Assembly (NCBI GenBank): GCA_022925895.1
Contig: JAKSYS010000590.1
Span: 1-39,777 of the forward strand
Length of the DNA: 39,777 nt
Direction: 5' to 3'
From: Fragilaria crotonensis
Lineage: Eukaryota > Bacillariophyta > Fragilariophyceae > Fragilariales > Fragilariaceae
Shown: in pieces, positions 21,208 through 31,900 of the stretch
How the letters are laid out: every line of letters begins with the position of its first letter
How positions within the stretch are numbered: the first letter of the stretch is position 1
Position numbers and translations under genes: made by a program
Notes under the pieces: generated by a model
Databases searched by the model: none
What the model was told of the DNA's origin: nothing
The model's input: the letters and a program-made list of their open reading frames with translations, nothing else

Positions 21208-22629
21208 ATGATGTGCTCAAAGGAACAGGTGAACGCAATGGAGTGCCCAAAAGCAAAACGAGCGCATACGTACTTCACACTCGTAAGAGACAATCAGAAA
21301 TTCCGCCTTTTTCTTGCATCGTATCTGACTACCTTGTGCGGTGCATGGCTCACCTACGTTGCAATAATCTCCATGATCGAAGCTCGGCTTGTAGGAGACA
21401 AAAAGTCGTCTCGAACCGCAATTTCCTACCTGGTGGTAATTAGACGCATGCCAGGCGTCATTTTAAGCGCTCCCGGGGGAGTGCTTGCCGATTCTAGAGA
21501 CCGCCGGCATTCTATGATTGCTTTGAATCTTCTTGCTGCCGCAGTTACACTTCTTAATTTACTCGTTTGGTATTCCAAATCGATTTCCACGGTGTATCTC
21601 GTTGCAATGCTATCGCAAGTTGTTCAGGCGCTTTACGAACCCTGCCGCGGTGCGTTAATGCCCCTGCTGATAAGCGACGAAGAAGAACTCAAACTCGCAA
21701 CAACTCTTACTGGTCTCGCGAAGTTCCTCATGGGCGCCATGGGCGCGACATTAGGTGGGCTGATTGTCAGCTACTTTGGAGCCAGAGCGTGTTTCGTCTT
21801 GGACAGCCTCACCTACCTCACGAGTGCCTACATCATGTACCAAGTCAAAGGAGACTGGCACGTTGTCGATGAAGGAGCTACCAAATATTCATCTATATGG
21901 AATCAAATGGTTGGAATGACTATCGAAGGGTACAAATACGTGGGCCGCAACTTCTGGGGAACTTTGGTCCTCATGAAGGCATCGGTTGCAGTGATTTCTG
22001 GAGCTGCAGATGTCTTGAACGTTTCTTTCGCAGAGCGTGGAGGAGGAGACTCAAGCGTCAAGCTCGGCATCCTTTTTGGCACGACCGGCATCGGGTGTTT
22101 GGTCGGACTCCTATTGTCAGATTGTTTTACGACCATGTCGGATATTAAGTCCTTGCAATTGGCATCGATAGTGTCCATCGGTTTTGGGACTCTTGGGTGT
22201 CTGGGGGTAGGACTCGTGCCTTCCTTTGAATTTAATTGCATATTCAGCATGCTTCGAAGTGGCGGTTTCAGTGCCACCTGGATCAATTCTTCCGTGCTGT
22301 TGCAAAGCTTCAGCACTGCTGAGAAGCTAGGACGTGTGTTGGCGGTGGATAACGCGCTTGCGCTCTTCGCAGAATCCTTGTCTGCACTACTGTGCGGTTT
22401 CCTAGAAGATCATGTTGGCCTTTCGGCGGAACAAGTTACGCTCATGATGGCCGCAACGGGTGGGGTGATGGTGAGTGCCTGGGGAATCTACCATATTATG
22501 GGATGCGGCGCAGCTGGCGAGGACGCAAAGGTACTCATGGCACGACACCGAGATGCTAAGTTGGAAGAGCAAGTACACCAGCCATCGGAAGACTCGCCAC
22601 TCTTAAGAAGAAACATGCTCGTTGTATAG
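21208..22629 (+). CDS. major facilitator superfamily exporter
   Basis: This is an integral membrane transporter of about 473 residues with many hydrophobic segments, consistent with about 12 helices. The start used is the ATG at 21208. Upstream in frame, an ATG at 21067 would add a Cys-rich stretch that looks non-coding. Recognisable features are the first helices (LASYLTTLCGAWLTYVAI), the family loop between helices 2 and 3 (GVLADSRDRRHSM, matching the GxxxDRxxRR-type motif), and QVVQALYEPCRGALMPLL. The pattern resembles the MFS_3/EntS-type drug or siderophore exporters. The substrate is unknown. The C-terminal tail is hydrophilic and ends in SPLLRRNMLVV. The frame is intact and has no sign of an intron. 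Confidence 0.85.
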   Translation: MMCSKEQVNAMECPKAKRAHTYFTLVRDNQKFRLFLASYLTTLCGAWLTYVAIISMIEARLVGDKKSSRTAISYLVVIRRMPGVILSAPGGVLADSRDRRHSMIALNLLAAAVTLLNLLVWYSKSISTVYLVAMLSQVVQALYEPCRGALMPLLISDEEELKLATTLTGLAKFLMGAMGATLGGLIVSYFGARACFVLDSLTYLTSAYIMYQVKGDWHVVDEGATKYSSIWNQMVGMTIEGYKYVGRNFWGTLVLMKASVAVISGAADVLNVSFAERGGGDSSVKLGILFGTTGIGCLVGLLLSDCFTTMSDIKSLQLASIVSIGFGTLGCLGVGLVPSFEFNCIFSMLRSGGFSATWINSSVLLQSFSTAEKLGRVLAVDNALALFAESLSALLCGFLEDHVGLSAEQVTLMMAATGGVMVSAWGIYHIMGCGAAGEDAKVLMARHRDAKLEEQVHQPSEDSPLLRRNMLVV

Positions 22630-22928
22630 GTCCGTCCACGGTAGTAATAACATATAGAAGTGAGCAACTCTACATACCACCAATCTGAAGGGGTTCGTCT
22701 AGGCTTCCCTGTGTTCAGGCATAGTACTACATTATCAAATAGCGTGATATTGAATCTTGCAACGCTTTAACTTGAGATTCCAAGTTGGGATTCGCATCAT
22801 GATAGAGGCACTACAGAACGATATTACACAGATCATAATCACATATCTTGACTGGAATAGCCATATCCATCGTGATATTTATTAGTTTGCAGACTACAGG
22901 ACTCTAGTTTACATAGTACTAAAAATCG

Positions 22929-25900
22929 TCAGCAATCTGCAGACATAGCAGCGTTGCGATTATCATCGCATAAGTGCAAACTTTGTCTCGGCAAGTCGTC
23001 GGCTCGTCGAAACATTTCCACCATTCCATTCCCTAACAGACTTGTACCACAGGCACCGACCGTTCGTCCATCTGATGACATGGTGACCGATGAGCCAAAC
23101 TGATCTTCTTCCGATTCTATGAATCCAATCTGAATCCATCCTTCCTCTTGATCGTAGACCAGAATTTGGACATAGCCCCGTCGAGGCGCTCCCACAGCAA
23201 GCGTCCGACCGTCCGATGAGTGCAATCGAGGTCCCCGCATTGTCGGCTAGGTACAGCCCTTGATAAGACGACCTAGGGGCTCCCACATACCGTAGAGCAC
23301 GGACAATTCGTAGACGTAGACCATACCTCTCAGGTCGCCATGGTAGTCCACGAACGGAGCGCTGATTGCCACGCGAGTTCCATTTCCGGATAGGAGATGG
23401 AGAAACCAAATTGTTTGAGCTGCTCGAAACCACCCAATGATTGTCCTACTTTCGACCATCCAATAGCAGGGATGAACTTAAAGATGGCAGCTTGTCCAAT
23501 GCTGATTTGATCGTCAACAGTCCTTCCCGGAGATCCCAAAGCCAACACTGTGCCATCTGATGACAGCGAAACAGATGTTCCAGCCATATCTCCAGGGATC
23601 TCTCCGGAAATGGGCTCGCCTCGCGGTAGCCACTCTTGAGCATCGTCATCGTATACAAAGACCGTGACTAATCCAGCATACGAATTCTTCAGAGGATTAC
23701 CAATGGCGATAATACTTCCCTCTCTGCTAAGTTCCATACAACCGGGATACGGACATGATCCAGGCAACTCGCTCCCGATTCGTGTCCACGCATTACCATC
23801 CCACCGATCAACTCGTACACTGCCACTGTCATTGCCATCGAAAAACGCACCATGTGCAATTGTATTCCCATCTCCCGAGATGGACACGGCTTGAATCCCG
23901 GGCGACTCAATGGCGCTTCCAAATTGTTGCCATGGCCCATCGTCACTCGTTCGTTCAAAGACTTGCACTTGACTGGAGGTGGCGACCGCCACTCGATTTC
24001 CAGCTTCCGACATCTTGACTGATCGGAAGCCCACATTGCCTTGTATTTCGCCATTGGATGTCCATTGAAACCCATAATCCAATCCACGCGTGGGCATCGC
24101 GGTGGTACTATCTATCATCAAAGACGTTGGTTCTTCCGATGGGGAGGCCGTAGGGATTTGGCCAGAAGTCACTGTTGGCACTTCAGTGTCCTGGATATCT
24201 TGCTGGTCTTGAGAGGATGGCGTTGAGGTGTGAGAGGGTCGCAGCGATGGAGAAGCCGTCCGCAAGGGCAATGTTGCAGCAGTAGACGGCTCACTGCTGG
24301 GCAATTGATTGTTTACGATATCCAAGTACCAAGGAGGAAGGTCTTCGACCGTCGGAGCGTTCGAGACCGCTGATGGTTCAATGCTGGGATGCAGCTCGTC
24401 GATGAGCTCTGAATACCAAGGCGGAGCGTTCTCGTTCACTGGAGCTTGCGAGGTGATATTGGGAACATGAAAGGATGGGTAGTTCGTTGGAGAATCGGTG
24501 ATGCTTGATGGACTTTCACTATCGAAGCCTTCGTCTCCTAGCGCCGGGGCCGTCCCATCGCCACGAGAAGGAGCTCTCGAGGGGTGTTCAGTGGCTACTC
24601 CATAGGAAGATCCTGGTGGTTCCGAAGTTGGTGCAGTACTCAACTTTGGGATGGGAGGAAACGGATATACCGTATGGTTACCTGTCGTCGCAGGCATTGG
24701 ACCATCTAGGGGACTGGGTTGATTACCTGCTGTCGTCGGATGAACACTGAATGAAGGCATCGGCAAGTCTGACGGCGACGGCGGCACGCCTTCTCCTCGA
24801 AATGACGGGGTCACGGACGGAGTTGGACTCGACAAGATCGTGGGACTTGGCGCAGGTGGAGTGATTGGTGGCATGGGCATCGCGGTAGTCAAAAGAGTCG
24901 AACGTGCCGAACCAACAATAGCCATGACAACAAAAGCGAGGCCCGCAGCCGCGACTGAAAGAGTAATAAGGATGGCAATCGCCAAGACCGACTTCATTTT
25001 CGATCCTGATTTCGGGTCTCCATCCACGCTTCCGGGTGGACGATTCTTAGTGAACGACAATGTCATGCTGGCAGTCGACATGACAGATGCCACTTCCTCT
25101 GGGATAGCTGCGAGGAGACGAGTCGTGGATGTCCACAAGTCACTAGTATTTGGACCCCACGGTTGAATAGGAGCCGATGGACTGTAAGAAAGGGGAATCT
25201 CTCGAAAATCGGGTGGTTTGCTCTTGTCTCTATTGCTCAGTAGTGGGTCATTCGAAGGGCTTGTAGCGGGTGGAATGGAAAACATCCAATACATGCTCCC
25301 ACCTCGAGTTGAAAGATCCATTATCTGAGACAGTCTGCCAGAGCCGAGCAGTCGATCATTGCGGGAAGAATTTCCTTCATTCCTTGCCATGACAGTCTCC
25401 GCGTCATCGCCTGTGAATTCTGGAGGCGGTGCAGGCCGGGCGCTTTCGGCCACATCCGAAGGGACAAACTCTCGAAGCGCCGCATCGACAGGTTGCTCTA
25501 CGACTTGGCGCATCTGTGCCAAAAAGGCAAGGAAACCGCCTTCTTCCGCTGGGTTTATTATGGGAGGTGCAACTGGAGGTAATGGGTCAGTATCTCGAAC
25601 CGAGGAGTTTTCGGGTGATGGTGTTGATGTGAGGTCGGTGGTATCCCCGGTTGTTTGGCCGGAATCCGCCATGTCAGTTTCTAGCGATGGCGTAGATTCA
25701 CTTTCTATTCTGAATGGTGCGTGTTTTGTAGTGTGTTTGTCAACCTCATCGTCATTCGCGTTCCGAACGTTAATGCTTTGATCAGATTTGTCCCCCGCCG
25801 TACTTTCATGTATGGTCCCCCGATCCCCCTTGTGACTTTGTTGTTCTTGACTTTGTGACTGACGTACAATAGCAGCAGCTGCTTCTCCTGCTGCAGTCGA

Positions 25901-26892
25901 AACTGTCGAAGCTGTTGAAGCCAAACGAAAAGAAGTAGCTGGTGTTGTAGTCGAAAAAAGAGTAATATCACTCACTTCGGAATAATTGAGCGATGATTCG
26001 TTACTCGTGCTCATACCTGCTGCTTCTCCATCCATGACACTGTCCATGGTACTCCAAATCGTCCCGGCATCTAAAGTGTGGCGGCAGCCACTGCTGCTGA
26101 TGACGTTGACGGTGTGCTGCGTCCCGACGTGCTTCTGCTGCTGTTGCTGTTGTGATGACGAAGAGGATCTTCGAAACTTGGCAGATGCTCGTCGCGGTCG
26201 AACTGCATCGGATACCGTCAAGGAGACTGTTGTTTGTTCATCAAGTCATCGATCTGTTCCTGTTCGCCTTGCTCATCTGGTTCTTCTTGTAGAGTATCAT
26301 GGCATACTGTTGTTGTCTCTGTAGTAGCATCATTGACTTGCGCGACGAAGTTGATGAGGAGCTGCTGCTGTTGGAGGTTGAAGTGCCAGAGCTGCTGCTG
26401 GAGCTTGAACCGGAAGTGGTGCTGGAGTTGCTGCTGCTGTTGCTGTTGGAAGGGTAGAGCTGCTGCTGGCGCTTGTGCTGGTGATGTTTGAGTTTGAATT
26501 GGTTTCAGGCTTGACGTAAAGACCGCTTGCAAGTACATTGGAACGTGAATACCCATTGCTGATAGTTGCATTTTGTCGAGTATTTGTTCTTGTGTTGTTG
26601 AGACTGATGTTGGTGTTGCTGTTATTGAGACTGATGTTGGTGTTGCTGTTATTGAGACTGTTGCTGGAGCTGTTGGTGCTACTATTTGCGTAGTCACTTA
26701 AGCGTTCGACAGTGTCATCAATGAGCTCATCGTCAATGGTCTTCCAAGGCAATTCCGATTCATCATCAAGTCATTCCTCTGAGCTGCTGTTGTTGATTGT
26801 ACTTGTACTTGATGATAGCACTGCTGCTGGAACGTCTCGAAGCAACTTGACCCAGCCTGAAGCAGATGGTTTCTTGTTACTCGGTTGCTCAT
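22929..26892 (-). CDS. single-pass membrane protein with FG-GAP-like repeats, frames broken
   Basis: An open frame of 963 codons (26221 to 23330) begins at TTG, so the real start is probably the ATG at 26892, reached through at least two frame changes and a possible in-frame TGA near 26783. The N-terminal part is Gln/Asn/Ser/Thr-rich and acidic. One membrane helix (LAIAILITLSVAAAGLAFVV, about 24915-24985) follows. A long Pro/Ser/Thr-rich stalk (to about 24070) leads to a repeat region with units like SGDGNTIAHGAFF...GSVRVDRWDGNAW and SSDGTVLALGSPG. I interpret these as beta-propeller or FG-GAP-type repeats of a cell-surface protein. Repeats continue after frame changes near 23405, 23265 and 23235 to the stop at 22929. 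The gene probably encodes an extracellular domain anchored by the helix. The ligand is unknown. Confidence 0.7.
26601..26660 (-). repeat. 27-base tandem repeat, two full copies plus start of a third
   Basis: Copies at 26601-26627 and 26628-26654 are identical (agactgatgttggtgttgct followed by gttattg). On the minus strand they encode repeated NTNISLNNS in the Asn/Ser-rich N-terminal part of the membrane protein gene. Surrounding CTG/TTG triplet runs encode Gln, Ser or Ala depending on frame. Confidence 0.85.
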
Positions 26893-27761
26893 CACTCAAT
26901 CACACTGACACTCCTTTCAACACAACAATCGACAATCGACATGAACGAATACAATAGCAATATGTTCTTAGTATTGCACTACAACCGTATCAGTAACATG
27001 TCAATGGTCTCTGCTCTGTGATGTGGATTATCGTTTCTCCGTCAACAATCTTGATGGTGTGATGGTTCCTGAATGCAGTGTCGAACTGTAATGTAGTAAC
27101 ACTGCTATCAACTGGATGTTCTCTTGACGATGTCTTGGGTGTCGGTGAATTATGTTCTTGTATAACATTTTTTGTCGGAATAAATGAATGCCACGACACC
27201 TCGCAATACATTGCGCGACAACCAACATTTATATACAGTACCACGAACAATACTGTATTCAATGATCTAATACAGTAGTAAATTGGCTATTTGGCGACAA
27301 TCGAGGATGACTCCCTATAGAGTCGTAAAAATGAGCAGAGAGCAATCCCTCGTGACTTCACTGATATTCGGGAATAACAAATAGGAATGACCCGATAGAA
27401 AAACTAACCGACATACTGCATACTACGGATGTTGTAAAACAGGATATAAGTTCCTTTAATACTCTATACAGAGAGTGATGAAACAATGATGACTCTCTGT
27501 TCCCTGGCGTCCTTACACTCCAAAATGTTTGCAGCGTTAAATATAATTTTAAGGTTTAACACTTAACACCCACAGGGAAGTTATGAAACATTGTGCAATA
27601 GTAAATAGTTGTGGAAATGACTTTTTCAGCTCGCGGTTCGCGGCCTACCGTTCTGATTTTTTATGATTGTTTATCAGGTATGAATAATATTCAAATCGCA
27701 TTTTATGATGACGCAATTGTAGAAACGTCGACTCCAAGCAATTTTATAAATTGTTTAACGT
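26893..27761. other. left part of the gap between divergent genes, no gene seen
   Basis: This AT-rich stretch lies upstream of the membrane protein gene (minus strand). Several short open frames occur, but none has a recognisable protein feature. Confidence 0.35.
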
Positions 27762-28147
27762 GTACTCCAGTACTAGTACTCCTGTCTCCAGTACGTTCGC
27801 ATCGGAACTCGGAACACATGAAATCGGGAATCGGGACCGACCGACGTCTGACGTCGGTTTTACAATGCTACCATGTACTTCTAGTAGAGAACAGTTCTTG
27901 TACTAGAATACTAGAATACCCGCTACAGTACTCGTACAGTATGGTAGTTGACTCGCACCATGACCCCTTTCCCCTGACCTCTGATCTCGAACCTTATTAA
28001 TGATGTTTGAGCACGTCATGAGGAGCCGGTCTATATGCTACAGTACTCGAGTACTCCTACCGGTAATACTACTGTGAGGCGACGATTACCAGTACTGTAG
28101 GATATCACGTGGCTGATACTATGCCAGTACCAGTACCATCCTTGTAC
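27762..28147. promoter_or_regulatory. dense GTAC/AGTACT cluster upstream of L33
   Basis: GTAC occurs 14 times in 386 bases (27762, 27770, 27776, 27791, 27874, 27900, 27928, 27934, 28043, 28051, 28092, 28127, 28133, 28144). About 1.5 are expected by chance. Six are full AGTACT palindromes, two of them adjacent (27769-27780). The cluster ends about 120 bases before the L33 start. A promoter or enhancer role is inferred from position only. Confidence 0.55.
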
Positions 28148-28267
28148 ATGTGAAAGCCATTGTCATCCACCATCCATCATCGGTCCATTGCATTACAAGT
28201 CTTGCAGACGGTGTCACACTTAAAGTACCTCATTAACAAACGCAGCGACACCAACAACAACGACATC

Positions 28268-28465
28268 ATGCATCCAACAAGTATCCTTTCCATGGCTCGG
28301 GGGAAGGGCAAAACCATTCCGATTAAATTGCTGAGTTCCGCTGGAACAGGATTCTTCTACACCACCCGTAAGAATGTTACCAAATCACCGGATAAGATGG
28401 CCTTGGTTAAATACGATCCTGTCGTGCGACAACGAGTTTTATTCAAGGAGGCCAAGATTAAATAA
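28268..28465 (+). CDS. mitochondrial ribosomal protein bL33m
   Basis: bL33 is a small protein of the large ribosomal subunit. The protein contains [17 protein letters not shown] and [20 protein letters not shown], which match the conserved core and C-terminus of mitochondrial L33 (SxAGTGF..., KYDPVVxxxVLFxE). The zinc-binding Cys pairs of some bacterial L33 forms are absent, as is usual for mitochondrial forms. The ATG at 28268 gives 65 residues. An ATG at 28292 (MARGKGKT) gives 57, about the length of many relatives. The GTAC-dense region lies just upstream. The gene is intact and converges with gene B. Confidence 0.93.
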   Translation: MHPTSILSMARGKGKTIPIKLLSSAGTGFFYTTRKNVTKSPDKMALVKYDPVVRQRVLFKEAKIK

Positions 28466-28937
28466 AAAGGAAAGGAAGTCACAACATGTGGGAGGAGAAA
28501 TGTGTGTGATGAGAATTAATGGAACGCAAGGCCGCTATACGTGCTTTATTGGTTGTGGCGTTGGGAGTTGGAACATCAACATCAAAGTCCTATTCAAGTT
28601 CATGTCGATAACGTAATGTGGCGATGAACAAGAAAAAGTTCACTCTCTTAGTACATCATACCAATTGAAGCATTTATTTTTCAACTTATGCCATAGGAGT
28701 TCTGGGTGGTCTGTATCGGATACACCCTGATCTTAGGTTGGAAACGCACTCGCGGGTTGGTGATGCATGGCAATTCTCCAATTGAATTCTAGTAAGCGTC
28801 GACTGTGCAATGCAACTTCGACGAAACAAAGTTTTGCTCAACAGGACATGCACTTGTAACTCGCGAAACACTACTACTTAGCACTCTCTCATAAACAAAC
28901 TGTGATCCCATGCCCCCATTATGTGCACCGTGCACTA
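28466..28937. other. convergent 3' region of L33 and gene B
   Basis: No gene is supported. It should contain both 3' untranslated regions. An A-rich stretch follows the L33 stop (aaataaaaagg). Confidence 0.4.
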
Positions 28938-31900
28938 TTATCCCAATCGCTCAGCTTCTTCCAAGGCCATCCTCACCATATTACTGTCATACTTTTCCTG
29001 CCTCTGAATAGTTGCCATCAAATCTTGAATCTCCATTAATCTCGCCGCATCTTGATCATCGTGCTCCTGAATTCGAAACCGTTCACGCATCAGACGCTCT
29101 TGAGCATCATGCATCAACTTTAGATTGGTCAACATGGCATTCCGAATCTCCGAAAAGTCTTCCCATGCCGATTCAAGCGTAATATCCGACATGAAACTGT
29201 CATTGCGTGCTTCCAGCAGGCTGCCGCGACCACGACCACGACCACGCGTCACTTCCTGAAGACGTTGTTGAAAGCCACCAAGCTCGTACTGACATGCACC
29301 AATAATGGCACGTTCACCAGCTTTATTACGTGCGTGTTGAGAAAGCTTGTGTTTGAACGCTTCCAATTCACTGGACAGAATCACATTGGATTTACGAATC
29401 TTGTGCGAACTCAATCGTGCCAGATCCAAATCGCGTTTCAATTGTTGTGTCTGATCACTAATGTAACTACCCAACAGGCGTCGCCGTTCTGGCGACGAAA
29501 TGGGTTGTTGTTGAAATGTCGGATCCATTCCAGTCAATGCACTTTCTCGACGAAGAGGACTGTACTGCTGTCTCTCTTCCTTCCGAACAACAGGGGTTGT
29601 ACCACCACCACTACGATTCCTATGGTGAGATTCTCGCCATGGTGATTCACGCTGGGCCGGAGATGGATTGCGGGCATCACTCGGCGGTGGTGGCGTAGTA
29701 GACGTACGATTCATGGAATCATAAGCAGCACGTGTATGACCTCGTTCCTGCAACAAACGATCCATGTAGGGAGTTTTCGATACGGGCCCACCACCACTAC
29801 CACCTTCAGAAGGGGTCGATGGTGCTGATTTCGAATTGAGAATATCATCCCACTTGTTTGATGGAGTCCTTTTTGGACTCGTTTTTCTCGACTCCATTCG
29901 TCGAGGCGGTGACGAGATGCGAGTCTGCCGCTTATCGATGGAAGTACGTCGAGTCTGTTGTTGCCTTACTTCTGGTTTGATTTCTGCAGAGGTGGGAGTG
30001 AACACATTCTGAGCTAATCGTTGGTATTTGTTCTCAGTCGAAGCTTCAACAGTATTGGGGCTGACTTCTGGTGGGTTGCTTCGGTCTTCTCTTTCTTGAA
30101 CAGGCGAGAATACTGCCTTGGCTTGCTCTGAATAAGACGTGACTCTGCTCGCTTTCTTAGCCGATTCGTTCAACAACCGAGAAGTCGTTTGGGAATATTG
30201 CTCATGATGCCCTTGGAAAACGTCTCGACTTGTGGGAACGGATCGCGATCGAGCTGGCGAACGCGAAAATACTGCACTCTCAGGGGTAGGTGCCCTTGAG
30301 ATCGATCTTGGTTTTGATGGTGAGGATCGATGGGTCTCGGCCCGATATCGTAACCCTGACTCAAGATTCGCCACTGACGAGACAGGTGAGATTGATCGCG
30401 AGCCTCCCGTCGTTGATCCGGACGTTGAAGGCGAAGTATGCGCTTTGACGGGAGAGCGCTGGCGTGGTCGCCCCGACTGTCTCGTATCAGGAGAATGATC
30501 CACCTTATCTTCGCCAACTACTAGAGGGATCGAAGTCATGGCCTTTTTGGTCTTCAGACGTAGGTCAATGATGCGTTCCTTTATGGCGTCAGAGTCGGAT
30601 CCGAGAGATGTCTCAGATGCTCTACCACCTCGCTTCAGCGTTTTGTTTTGTCTCATAAGCTGATCCAAAATAGTATCATATTCTTCAAGCGTCTCCTGCA
30701 TGGTGGGAACATCCTTCGCTTGCTTTTGCCTCGACAACTTCTCCTGCCTTCGCAATTGTACTCGCGCCAATACTGATTCGAGGCGAGGACTTCTCTAGTG
30801 TTTTCCGACCCTGCTTATCCTTATCGAAGGAGTATGCTGGCTCGAGTTCATTTGTTTCCACGTCGAGATTGTGTCGAGATCGTAGGCTCACGGCGATATC
30901 ATCCTTGCGCTGCACTGATGACTTTCCATGTTCCCCGGCTCGTCTGTTTCCGGGCGACATCACCCCCGAAGCCTTCGAAGGGACGAATTCTCTCTCGGGT
31001 GTTGGAGGTCGTCGTCGAGGAGAAACGCGTTGCAATCTAGCGGGGGAGATGGGTGTAATCCCTGGTGATGGACGCCTTTCTTTTTCCACAGACTGATTTC
31101 TTCGCACCTTCTCCGGCGACGACTGCCTCTCCTTTTTCGTCGAATGGATTCGAGGTTCTTTTTCCGGCGAGGGGGGTCTGCCCTTTTCAGGAGACAGGCG
31201 GTTTGCGGTGTGCTCTGGAGAAGAAAATCTTGCCTTTTCAGGAGAGTTTTTACGTGAAACATCTACACGTACCTTTTCTGGTGAGGGTGGCCTTCCCTTA
31301 ACAGGGGACACGCGCTTTACAGCCCTCTCAGGGGATGGAAACCTTGCCTTTTCGGGTGAGGGAATGCGTGCAATTTCACCCGTGGGGTCATTCGAACTTG
31401 CACAGTCTTCATCCTCACGTCCTCGATGCGCTTCAGAATCGTTTCCCGACCTTACTAGCGGAGATAAAGCATCGATTGATTCGTACTCCATTGCTGCTGA
31501 TGAGCACAACATAGATGAGACGGTAGGCATCATTAACGCTCCGAATCGATTCTTTGTCGGCGAGAAATTTTTACCAAGCGTCTCAAATGACGTTTCGAGG
31601 GGTCGATCGACCTGCGCATCCGCTGTAATGGCGGCTTTGTCACCTCTGACTTTCGGCGGAGATATAGGACTGGACGTCACTCGAGGCGCTGGCCTGTGGT
31701 GGAGTCCCTTGGAAAGAAGGATTTCTGCCTCCTCCATCAGAAGCTCTAATGGAGATAAATTCACTTCCGGCGACGGCGGCCTTTGTTTGGATGGAGAAAG
31801 TGGCCTTTCAACATTTGAAGACGGTTCAGGCGAGACCCTTCGCTTTCGTGGAGAAACAGGCATTTCAGCACTTGAATGTGATTGAGGACTGCAAACATCC

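Noticed and set aside
27611-28000. 129-codon open frame upstream of L33
   Set aside because: It overlaps the GTAC-rich region, has no recognisable protein feature and looks like a chance open frame in intergenic DNA.
31208-31885. 225-codon plus-strand open frame opposite gene B
   Set aside because: It is the mirror of the SPEK and SP-rich coding repeats, which keep the complementary strand open. The minus-strand reading matches gene A in order.
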